A DNA stretch of 60,622 nt from a virus, in IMG/VR virus record IMGVR_UViG_3300037343_000158, positions 1 to 60,622 of that record; one strand, written 5' to 3'. Below the pieces are notes generated by a model. That model made no database searches and was not told the origin of the DNA. It saw only the letters and a program-made list of their open reading frames with translations. Of this stretch, positions 5,514-13,214 are shown piece by piece. Positions within the stretch are counted from its first letter, which is position 1, and each line of letters starts with the position of its first letter. Both the position numbers and the translations under genes were made by a program.

Positions 5514-8234
5514 ATGGGCAAAAGTTTGATGGAGCTTATTGCGCTTTTGCCCATAGAGGAGCAACAGGCTGTCCTTGCTGATATGGACATGGACCAGCTC
5601 ATGTGGGACTGGAACGTTTGGGCTCGCCCTGAGCAGTTAGCACCCGAAGGTGACGACTGGAACGTATGGCTAATTATGGCTGGGCGTGGATTTGGGAAAT
5701 TTTTGGAGATGTCCACTCCAATACTCTATACAGATGGTACGTCTACATACTTCAAAACTATCGGGGACATTCAAACGGGCGACACCATTTTTGATGAGAA
5801 TGGTAAGCCCACTAAAGTACTGCAAGCTCACGTCCCTGATATACCCAAGAGGATGTTTCGTTTGACTTTTTCAGACGGCACTACCTTGGACGCAGGTGAA
5901 GAGCACCAATGGGTAACATGGACCCACTCGGACAGGAAAGCCTATAACCGAAATGTCGGCGGGGCCAAAGGCCTTCCCGATAACTGGCCTCAATGGAAGT
6001 CCACGATTTCTCGCCTGAGATTAGGGTCTCGCATTCCCGTGTCTACTATTGACCGCGCTTTTGAACTTGTGGGCGCTGGGATGTCGGTTAGGAAAGCTGC
6101 AACCAAGCTTGGAGTTTGTAGACAGGCCCTCGCCCCTCACATGCAAGCTGGCAGAAATCTTCACTCGACCATAAATTACGTTAGGCAAGAAACAGGCGTA
6201 GGGCCAAAAATACGCAACACTCAGGAAATTGTAGATTCTTTTACCTACAACGACAGAGGCGACTTCAACCACTCAATTCCCGTAACAGGGGATGTTTCAA
6301 CGCCAATTGCTGATTTACTTATTGACCCGTATTTACTTGGGGTATTTCTTGGAGACGGGACTACTGCATCTAGTGGCTTTACTCAGCACCGTGATGATAT
6401 GGGTCACCTCGTAGATGCAATTTCGGCTGCAGGATACACCCCAACAGAGCCAAAGTATAGAAAACTAATGCACCCTAATACAGGTTCTGTAACTGCTAGG
6501 GGTCTTATCTCTGACTTACGAAAAATAGGAGTACCAGGAACCAAGCACATCCCTGCTGAATATTTATATGCCTCAGCCGACCAACGCTGGGAGCTCTTAG
6601 CTGGCCTACTAGACTCTGACGGATTTATTGACGCTAAATCGGGATATATAGAATTTTCAAATACTAATAAGAATCTTGCCGACGGCGTCATGTTCCTTGC
6701 TCGCTCGCTTGGGCAGAAGCCCACTATGGCGGAAAAAAAGACTCACGCGACTGCTAAAGACGGTACGCGTACTCCTGGTAAACTTGCTTATCGCATTATG
6801 TGGAGACCAACCCGTAACTTTTTCAAGCTTCCTAGAAAAACTGAGCGGTTTATCCCTCTTGGGAATCAGGCGTCTAGAAATTTTCATCGCATGATTGTTT
6901 CTTTCGAGGAAATAGCTCCCGTACTAAGCCGATGCCTCACCGTTGACTCACCTAACTCCATGTACCTTGCTGGCGAAGCTCTCATCCCAACGCACAACAC
7001 GCGCCTTGGTGCCGAATGGGTCCGCGAGCAGGCAAAATACACAACCACAGGGCAAAGAAGATTCGGGCTAGTAGCTCGTACCGCGGCTGACGTTCGAGAC
7101 GTTTTGGTCGAAGGAGAAAGTGGTATAATAAACATTTCTCCTCCTTCAGAGAAGCCACACTACGAACCTTCTAAGCGAAGACTCACTTGGCCAAACGGTA
7201 ACGTTGCCAGTCTCTTCACTGCAGACGAACCTGATGGTTTGCGTGGACCACAATTTACGCATAGTTGGAGCGACGAAGTGGCGGCCTGGAGACAGACCCC
7301 AGACGCTGCTGGCATGACTGCTTTTGACAATATACGAGTTGGTACTCGTCTTGGAGCCAACCCTCAGATGGTTGTGACCACAACACCAAAAAGAGTGCCG
7401 CTACTTTATAAACTTATTGAAGAATCCAAACTTATAAAGACCTCAGGTTCAAAAGTTATTATCACCAAGGGTTCTACTCTGGATAACGCTGGAAACTTGT
7501 CGGGCGCATACCTAGACACAATTACTGGGGTATACGAAGGAACATCTCTCGCGCAGCAAGAACTTTACGGCGAAATGCTTGATGACGTGGACGGCGCTCT
7601 TTGGACAATCGAAATGATTGATAAGGCAAGAGAGCTTATCTACCCGCCTAGCACCCCCCTGAGAGTTATAGGTGTTGACCCGTCGGTAGCAGAAAACCCA
7701 AGGGACGCTTGCGGTATCGTCGTCTGCGCATCCACTGGAGACAGAGACTTGTACAAGCGCCACGCTTGGGTTCTGGAAGACGCTACCATTCACGGCTCCC
7801 CAGAAGTCTGGGCTAATAAAGTCGTTGAGATGGCTCGTCGCTGGGGCGCACCAGTTGTCGCAGAAGTAAACCAAGGTGGTGCTTTGGTTCGTAACGCAAT
7901 CAACGCTATTGACCCTAGCGTAAAGGTTTTAGAGGTCCACTCAAAATACGGTAAAGCTTTGAGAGCCGAGCCAATTGTTTTGGCCTACGAGCAATCTAGA
8001 ATTCACCACGTAAATTATCTACCCGAGCTAGAGTCTCAGATGACTTCTTGGATTCCAGAGCAGACTCGAAGCTCACCAGACCGAGTAGATGCTTTGGTTC
8101 ACGCCATGACAGCTTTGCTAATTAAGCCACCTGCAGGATTCCATGGAGGAAAGCTAACTGCTAAATCTCCTGCTGCAAGAAAGCTTCCGCCGTTCCGTTC
8201 TGGCGGAGGTAAGGTTTTTAACCCTAACCGTTAG
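5514..8234 (+). CDS. Terminase large subunit, intein-containing precursor
   Basis: The terminase ATPase/nuclease that packs DNA into the head, interrupted by an intein. Removing residues 63-495 leaves a 473-residue extein with a restored Walker A (GRGFGK joined to TRLG), Walker B (SWSDE, D587-E588) and a TTTPKR coupling motif. The RNase H-like nuclease has acidic residues D722 (GVDPSV), E784 (VVAEVNQGG) and D859 (RVDALVHAM). AGGTGA precedes ATG 5514. The 3' end overlaps the convergent primase gene by four bases. Unusually for a siphovirus it is separated from the tail genes, which sit on the opposite strand about 40 kb away. Confidence 0.95.
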   Translation: MGKSLMELIALLPIEEQQAVLADMDMDQLMWDWNVWARPEQLAPEGDDWNVWLIMAGRGFGKFLEMSTPILYTDGTSTYFKTIGDIQTGDTIFDENGKPTKVLQAHVPDIPKRMFRLTFSDGTTLDAGEEHQWVTWTHSDRKAYNRNVGGAKGLPDNWPQWKSTISRLRLGSRIPVSTIDRAFELVGAGMSVRKAATKLGVCRQALAPHMQAGRNLHSTINYVRQETGVGPKIRNTQEIVDSFTYNDRGDFNHSIPVTGDVSTPIADLLIDPYLLGVFLGDGTTASSGFTQHRDDMGHLVDAISAAGYTPTEPKYRKLMHPNTGSVTARGLISDLRKIGVPGTKHIPAEYLYASADQRWELLAGLLDSDGFIDAKSGYIEFSNTNKNLADGVMFLARSLGQKPTMAEKKTHATAKDGTRTPGKLAYRIMWRPTRNFFKLPRKTERFIPLGNQASRNFHRMIVSFEEIAPVLSRCLTVDSPNSMYLAGEALIPTHNTRLGAEWVREQAKYTTTGQRRFGLVARTAADVRDVLVEGESGIINISPPSEKPHYEPSKRRLTWPNGNVASLFTADEPDGLRGPQFTHSWSDEVAAWRQTPDAAGMTAFDNIRVGTRLGANPQMVVTTTPKRVPLLYKLIEESKLIKTSGSKVIITKGSTLDNAGNLSGAYLDTITGVYEGTSLAQQELYGEMLDDVDGALWTIEMIDKARELIYPPSTPLRVIGVDPSVAENPRDACGIVVCASTGDRDLYKRHAWVLEDATIHGSPEVWANKVVEMARRWGAPVVAEVNQGGALVRNAINAIDPSVKVLEVHSKYGKALRAEPIVLAYEQSRIHHVNYLPELESQMTSWIPEQTRSSPDRVDALVHAMTALLIKPPAGFHGGKLTAKSPAARKLPPFRSGGGKVFNPNR
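5700..6998 (+). other. Class 3-like intein with LAGLIDADG homing endonuclease
   Basis: The 433-residue insert begins at F63 and ends at T493-H494-N495, with Thr as the first residue of the C-extein. There is no Cys, Ser or Ala at its first position, so normal class 1 chemistry is not available. Instead it has Trp two residues after the block B His (H131-Q-W133), Cys in block F (SRCLTV, C474) and Thr before the terminal His-Asn. This W-C-T trio defines class 3 inteins, which start splicing at the block F Cys. Two LAGLIDADG motifs (LLGVFLGDG, about 274-282; LLAGLLDSDG, 361-370) make the endonuclease look intact. Confidence 0.9.
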
Positions 8235-10855
8235 AACCTAGCTATCGAAGTCATTGTCTGCCAGTTCATATCTGTAGGCGTCATCCTTGAAATAACCTTG
8301 AGACCCTTGACAGTTGCGCGAGAACCAGTACCGTCAATCTCCATGCCACGCTCAAGAAGCTTTCTAGTGAATGCAATCTGAGTCATCGAGCGCTCGCCAC
8401 GGTCCTCGGACCAAACACGGTAGACGCTAAACATAGTCTTGATTGTTGTCTGAATCCCTACGGCTTCTTCAGTCTCTTCGGCAAGGAAGATTCCAATACG
8501 GTCTTCGTTCTTGCGATAGACATCAGCTGCTTCTCGAACTCGTACGCACCAACCAAGAGCGTCAGGGTCATTGGAGTTTAGAATCTGCATTGCACCTTCG
8601 ACAGCCCAAGCAAGAACAGCGGGTAGTCCGCCTTCTGGGTCAAAGATGTAGTCCTTAAGGTTTGGGTCTGGGTGAAGAGGCACCTTGTCAAACGGGATAG
8701 GTCTGATACGACGCCACATGGCATCATCCGTAATGATAGGACGGTGGTTTGTAGAAATCCATAGCTTCGCCTGAGACTGGAACGTGAAAGGCTGCTCTCC
8801 AGGAGAACGGGCTGAGATTTCAGAAGAGCCCGTCAACTTCTTTACAGAGTTCTCTTTAATACGCTCGGAGTCGGGAAGCTCATCTACCCAGACCATTCGG
8901 CGTCCACGCAACTGAGCCCAGTGGTAGAGGTCAGTGCTGTTTGACTTTCCGTCGCCCTGAGCCAGAATTGTGGAGTCCAGAGGCCAAGCGTATTGCTGAG
9001 TACCTAGGCACTTAACCAAAGCCTCAACGAAAGTATTTTTACCCGAACCACCAGGTCCATAAACTAGAAAAAGAATGTCGTACTTACTGGAGCCAGTGAG
9101 TGTGTACCCAGCGGCTCTTTGTAGCCAGTCTTGGTATTCTTTGTCTCCACCAGTTGTCTCGTCTAGGAACTTTTCCCAGCGGGCGTTTCGGTGACCACGA
9201 GTGTAAGTAACTGGAGCACGGCGAGTGATGTGCAGGTCTGGACGACCCTTCAAAAGCTCACCTGATTTTAGGTCAATCACACCGTTGAGAACACCCAACA
9301 AGTTTGAGTCATTGTCCCACGTGTCAACTGCTACTTCAACCCTAGGGTCAGACTTAGCACTATCCACTGCTCCACGCAACCGAGAGTTGCTACGAGATTG
9401 ATGCGCCCACTTGAGAACTTCACCCTGCTTATCTGGGTCATGGTTCTCGGTCTCAGAGCCAATAAAGGCGCCGAGTCGCTTAGCAAGTTCTTGAATTTCT
9501 AGGTCTTCGGTATCAGGCTTCCAATAGCCCTCTTTCCAAACAAACCAACCAAGGCCAGTACTGTATCGAGCACCCTTACCAAAAATGTCTACAAGGCGAC
9601 GTCCGTTGCCAGTGTCTGACAAAGAACGTCTACCTGGAGTTCCTCCGTCTTGAACTGCTATGGCGTCTGGGTCTTTAGGCACGTCCATGTTTGTAATGCT
9701 GGTGGCTTCATTAATAGAAGCCCCCTGCTCAATTAGCTCATCTACACCGTGCTCGTACGGACGGTAGATGTTTTCGTTTAGGCCGTCCATTGAATAAGTC
9801 TCGGGAGCCACGACGCCAAGAAGAGGAACTAGCTTTGCTGGGGATTTAGCCGCTCCATTGGATGCGCTAATTTTTACGGCACGGTCTTTTTGCCATTCGC
9901 TGTGCTGAGGGTCATATCTTTGTTCTTTAGGATTATCCGCAACAAACTGTATCCCACGACGAACGTGCATAATCAAAGAGTTTGTGCCCTCTAGCTCCAT
10001 AGGAGGTCGGACGTTATCGTGATTGAACCTAATCATAAACGTTTCAATGAAGTTAGCGGTTACAGGCTCTGTCCCATACTTATTAGCTAAGTGGCAGGAA
10101 AGCTTATAAATCTGTACAGCTCGCTCTCCTTCGTCAATTCCCTCGTTAATAAGTTTGTCGTAGTCAAAATCTTCTACGTCATTTACCCAGTCCCAGTCGC
10201 CTCCACCAGCAAAGTTGTATGAGGTGCGACGACGCTGTTTACGGAGAATACTTAGGAGCTCCTCGGGAGCCTCTGCCATATCAATTTCCCAAGGCGCACA
10301 GCCCTCGGCCCATTCATAAGTAACACCAGAGTGGTGCCTCGAAGGAGAAATAAGGACATAGCCATTGTGCTTAATGTCAACACCTTTTAGCTCAAGAGAG
10401 TTGAGGTTTCCGATTAAGTCTTCTTCTGGGTCACACTTGTAGTAAATGTGGCGTCCACGGCCACTAGTTCTGTCATCGCCGTTGTAGATACCAGTGATGG
10501 CCTCAACGGTTGGGGGTAGCTCGCCTTCGAGCTTTTCTAAAAATTTTACATAGGATTCTGGACCGCCAGAGCGTGGGTCAATGTCGATGACTAAAAAGCC
10601 AGACTTAGAACAATGTACGCCGATGTTGTACTCAGGGTTGGCGCTCCACCACTTGTTAATCTTGTCAATGTCTGAAGTTGATTCAACATTCCACTGACCT
10701 ATTACAGGGTGCTTTCCAACTTCCTTGGGCTCACCGTGGGTCTTATTGCAAGTGCATCGACCGTTATCAATTCCATGGCATGGAAGAATTTTCCAATTCA
10801 AATTTGGGTAATATGTCGACGCCTTTGCGAGACGACTCTTGTCTTTGTTATCCAC
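8231..10855 (-). CDS. Primase-polymerase / SF3 helicase fusion
   Basis: An 874-residue replication protein. The N-terminal half is a bifunctional primase-polymerase: GKHP near 48-50, catalytic DID at 91-93 (FLVIDIDPRSGG) and the GRGRHIYYK histidine near 136. The C-terminal half is a P4/D5-type SF3 helicase with Walker A GPGGSGKNT near 600, WVDELPD and WISTNHRP, plus an arginine-finger region WRRIRPIPF near 720. It would unwind DNA and lay down primers. It starts at GTG 10855 behind a strong GAGGAGG site and a well-formed promoter at 10943-10971. It is on the strand opposite its neighbours. Confidence 0.95.
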   Translation of the reverse strand: MDNKDKSRLAKASTYYPNLNWKILPCHGIDNGRCTCNKTHGEPKEVGKHPVIGQWNVESTSDIDKINKWWSANPEYNIGVHCSKSGFLVIDIDPRSGGPESYVKFLEKLEGELPPTVEAITGIYNGDDRTSGRGRHIYYKCDPEEDLIGNLNSLELKGVDIKHNGYVLISPSRHHSGVTYEWAEGCAPWEIDMAEAPEELLSILRKQRRRTSYNFAGGGDWDWVNDVEDFDYDKLINEGIDEGERAVQIYKLSCHLANKYGTEPVTANFIETFMIRFNHDNVRPPMELEGTNSLIMHVRRGIQFVADNPKEQRYDPQHSEWQKDRAVKISASNGAAKSPAKLVPLLGVVAPETYSMDGLNENIYRPYEHGVDELIEQGASINEATSITNMDVPKDPDAIAVQDGGTPGRRSLSDTGNGRRLVDIFGKGARYSTGLGWFVWKEGYWKPDTEDLEIQELAKRLGAFIGSETENHDPDKQGEVLKWAHQSRSNSRLRGAVDSAKSDPRVEVAVDTWDNDSNLLGVLNGVIDLKSGELLKGRPDLHITRRAPVTYTRGHRNARWEKFLDETTGGDKEYQDWLQRAAGYTLTGSSKYDILFLVYGPGGSGKNTFVEALVKCLGTQQYAWPLDSTILAQGDGKSNSTDLYHWAQLRGRRMVWVDELPDSERIKENSVKKLTGSSEISARSPGEQPFTFQSQAKLWISTNHRPIITDDAMWRRIRPIPFDKVPLHPDPNLKDYIFDPEGGLPAVLAWAVEGAMQILNSNDPDALGWCVRVREAADVYRKNEDRIGIFLAEETEEAVGIQTTIKTMFSVYRVWSEDRGERSMTQIAFTRKLLERGMEIDGTGSRATVKGLKVISRMTPTDMNWQTMTSIARF

Positions 10856-10942
10856 CGCAACCTCCTCAAATCGCTGGGAAGATTACTCAACGTTCGCGGA
10901 AGATAGTTAAGTAACTTAAAAAATTTTTAGCTTAGTAGGGAA

Positions 10943-10971
10943 ACTATACACCTAGCGCAGTCCGCTGTCTA
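10943..10971 (-). promoter_or_regulatory. Promoter for the primase-helicase gene
   Basis: Read leftward: TAGACA, a 17-base spacer, TATAGT. Each box differs by one base from the bacterial consensus and the spacing is ideal. Transcription would start about 80 bases before the GTG start at 10855. Confidence 0.65.
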
Positions 10972-10978
10972 CTAATCG

Positions 10979-11006
10979 TTCAACGAGTTTCAATATACAC
11001 TATAAG
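10979..11006 (+). promoter_or_regulatory. Possible divergent promoter
   Basis: TTCAAC, a 16-base spacer, TATAAG, about 30 bases before the TTG start of the membrane-protein gene at 11038. It sits back to back with the leftward primase promoter in a 182-base divergent gap. The -35 is weak. Confidence 0.45.
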
Positions 11007-11037
11007 TAACACAAGCTTACTCAGACGGGGCATTCTC

Positions 11038-11475
11038 TTGCAATTTCTTTCATACACTTTTCCAGCTGTGATTATTGACACGGCCAATTGGTGGGAGCCA
11101 GGCACGGCTGATGTTTTGGACATCGGAGACATTGCTATCTACTTAAGTGCTTTAATTGCTTTTGCAGCGGTTGTTGCTGGCACATCTAAGGTTTGGTCTA
11201 GGTCTTTACGCAAAATTGTCAAAGAAGAGATTGAAATTGCCACCGCTCCCATCCATCCGAAGTCCAATGGAGGCCTTAGCCTCGCAGATGTGGCCCGTAA
11301 GACTGGAGATTTAGAAACTTCTCTAAATAAAATCAGCACTCAAAACGAAGAAACCCGAACCATTCTTCTTCAAGTTTTAGCCAACTCGGTCTATATCCCA
11401 ATCGTTGTGCCTGAAAAACAAGTCAAAAAGCCGACTAGAAAAAAAGGACCCACTCCTCCCAAAAAGGATAATTAG
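11038..11475 (+). CDS. Actinophage-type membrane protein, 145 aa
   Basis: One membrane helix at about 31-49 (DIAIYLSALIAFAAVVAGTS) is followed by a basic/amphipathic linker. A segment with NGGLSLADVARKTGDLETSL and a very basic C-terminus (KKPTRKKGPTPPKKDN) follow. A 'membrane helix, then NGG-S-L-x-D, then coiled coil' order is common in actinophage membrane proteins often placed near lysis or tail genes and sometimes called holins. Here neither the neighbourhood nor the sequence proves that. The start is uncertain: TTG 11038 has no clear ribosome-binding site, and GTG at 11070 is an alternative. Confidence 0.65.
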   Translation: MQFLSYTFPAVIIDTANWWEPGTADVLDIGDIAIYLSALIAFAAVVAGTSKVWSRSLRKIVKEEIEIATAPIHPKSNGGLSLADVARKTGDLETSLNKISTQNEETRTILLQVLANSVYIPIVVPEKQVKKPTRKKGPTPPKKDN

Positions 11476-11585
11476 GTCTTATAGTCGCCATAAGTAGGGA
11501 CTTTTGAAACAGTTTTATTAGATACTTGACACGCCGTAAGTATTATAAGTCGAAAAGTTTGCACTTAGTGTTACAGTTATCGCGA

Positions 11586-11600
11586 GACTTACAATAAGTC
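11586..11600. promoter_or_regulatory. Perfect inverted repeat, possible operator
   Basis: GACTTACAATAAGTC is a perfect 6-base inverted repeat around CAA, 24 bases before ATG 11624. It also contains a -10-like TACAAT. The gap 11476-11623 has other AT-rich boxes (TTGACA at 11526, TATAAG at 11544), but their spacing of 12 is too short for a normal promoter. Confidence 0.35.
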
Positions 11601-11623
11601 TTTCCGCCTTACTGGAGGTACTT

Positions 11624-11917
11624 ATGAGTTTAGCCGAAAAGTTGAGCGCTACCCCCCGCACCGATTCTGGTTTGCCCTGCGGCGTAGCCAAGCTTCTTTC
11701 TCTAATTGAGGGAGAAGACCTAGAAGCTTTAGAGATGCTTATGTCTGAGCCCTCTAGCGCCACGACCGTCTCTAATCGACAAATCCACGACATTCTTTTG
11801 AGTGAAGGATATGACGTTGCTTTTTCCTCTATATCAACGCACCGCCGTAAGCAGTGCCGTTGCTTTACAGGGATGAATAGCGTAGCTCGTAGAGACCTAA
11901 AAAAGAAGGCGTCTTAA
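11624..11917 (+). CDS. Small HTH-like DNA-binding protein, 97 aa
   Basis: The sequence has the layout of a short actinophage protein with GLPCGVAKLLSLIEGEDLEAL, then a helix-turn-helix-like part (SNRQIHDILLSEGYDVAFSS), then HRRKQCRCF. These proteins resemble a small DNA-binding domain and are often found beside terminase, nuclease or replication genes. A strong GGAGGT lies eight bases before ATG 11624. The stop overlaps the metallophosphoesterase start (TAATG), so the two are translationally coupled. It may be a second candidate for a terminase small subunit or a local regulator. Confidence 0.65.
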   Translation: MSLAEKLSATPRTDSGLPCGVAKLLSLIEGEDLEALEMLMSEPSSATTVSNRQIHDILLSEGYDVAFSSISTHRRKQCRCFTGMNSVARRDLKKKAS

Positions 11918-13122
11918 TGTCTGAGTTGACTGACAAGTTTCTAGCTCTAGTTAGTCCAGGACCAAGCGGGTCTGACACAAGATTAGTGAACGCCCCAGAG
12001 TCTTGGCGTCCCCGAATGGAGATTGACGAGAACGGTGGGTTCATCGTCTCAACACCCAGAAGTGCTGGTGAGATTCCAGACCAAAAAGATTTACTAGAAG
12101 AGTTTGACCTCACCCCAGAGCAGTGGGAAGTTGTCTCAGTAAGAAAATCTAAATGGCAGAACCACGCTGGAGAATGGCTAGAAGCTCACAGAATTTCACT
12201 CAAGCCAGCTGCAGGATTTGGTCAAAGAGATTTTGATTTAGAAAAATTAGTAGCTGAAGTCTCTAAATGGAAGCCAGGCAAGCCAGAAAAAGTTACTTCT
12301 GGCAATCTGGCTTATATTTTTGCCCCTAGCGACCAGCAGCTTGGTAAAAAGCAAGGAGATGACGGCACAGCTCAAACTGTAGACCGTCTTCTTCAAATGA
12401 CAGCTCTGGGAGTTCAAAGACTTAAGGACCTTAGAAAAATTGGTCGCAGTATTGGCACAGTGGTTATCCCACTTCCTGGAGACCACGTTGAGGGCAACAC
12501 CTCACAGAATGGAAAGCTACAAGGCCTTGCGTCTTCAGACTTGGGGCTAACAGAGCAGACAAGAGTTGCTCGTAGGATTCTTATGGCTCAAATTAAGGCC
12601 TTTGCACCATTGGCAGACAGAATTATTGTTCCTGTAGTCAATGGAAACCACGATGAAGTTACCAGACAAGTAATCTCAGACCCATCCGACGGGTGGAATG
12701 TTGAAGTTGCCTCCGCAGTTCAGGACGCATGCGCCGAAAATGAAGCACTAAGTCACGTTGAGTTTAGATTCCCTGAAAAGTCTCACCAGACACTGTCCAT
12801 AGATATTTGTGGCACGCTGCTGGGATTATTCCACGGACACCAAACTGGTAACAACGTTTTGAAGTACTTGCAGGGCCAATCAGCAGGCCAAACCGCCCTA
12901 GGCATGTGTGATGTCTGGATTTCTGGGCACTTTCACAATTTCAAAGCTATGGACATTGGTGGCAGATTGTGGGTCCAAGCCCCTACGGTTGACCCAGGGA
13001 GCGCGTGGTTTCGCGACCGTCACGGCCTAGAGTCTTCTCCAGGAATTCTTACGATGGTGATTGGCGAGGGGCACAACCCTAGACAAGACATTAGCGTAAT
13101 TACTGGGGTTAGAGACAACTAA
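11917..13122 (+). CDS. Metallophosphoesterase (SbcD/Mre11-like fold)
   Basis: The 401-residue protein shows the calcineurin-like metal sites in order: FAPSDQQLG (Asp), PLPGDHVEG (GD-H), VVNGNHDE (GNHD), LFHGHQTG and ISGHFHNF (GHxH). The first 100 residues are a separate N-terminal region without recognised motifs. Phage members of this family are usually treated as DNA exonucleases or phosphatases; the substrate here is unknown. It is translationally coupled to the small HTH gene, which might guide it to DNA. The gene ends in a perfect GGGGTTAG/CTAACCCC hairpin. Confidence 0.9.
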   Translation: MSELTDKFLALVSPGPSGSDTRLVNAPESWRPRMEIDENGGFIVSTPRSAGEIPDQKDLLEEFDLTPEQWEVVSVRKSKWQNHAGEWLEAHRISLKPAAGFGQRDFDLEKLVAEVSKWKPGKPEKVTSGNLAYIFAPSDQQLGKKQGDDGTAQTVDRLLQMTALGVQRLKDLRKIGRSIGTVVIPLPGDHVEGNTSQNGKLQGLASSDLGLTEQTRVARRILMAQIKAFAPLADRIIVPVVNGNHDEVTRQVISDPSDGWNVEVASAVQDACAENEALSHVEFRFPEKSHQTLSIDICGTLLGLFHGHQTGNNVLKYLQGQSAGQTALGMCDVWISGHFHNFKAMDIGGRLWVQAPTVDPGSAWFRDRHGLESSPGILTMVIGEGHNPRQDISVITGVRDN

Positions 13123-13126
13123 CCCC
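13105..13126 (+). terminator. Perfect 8-bp hairpin at the end of the metallophosphoesterase gene
   Basis: GGGGTTAG, six-base loop, CTAACCCC spans the stop codon. There is no T run after it, so it may stabilise the transcript end or only weaken transcription before the fibre island. The following 13123-13214 gap has a second weak hairpin (GTCCG/CGGAC) and no clear promoter. Confidence 0.35.
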
Positions 13127-13214
13127 TGCAGAACTCCCGTACAATAAAAAGCGTAAGAAGAGTCCGCTGCCTGTCGGACCTTCGGCAAGCTTTAATGGAC
13201 CTGGAGCGCGGCCT

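Noticed and set aside
11526-11549. TTGACA and TATAAG as a promoter before the small HTH gene
   Set aside because: The two boxes are only 12 bases apart, too close for a normal sigma-70 promoter.
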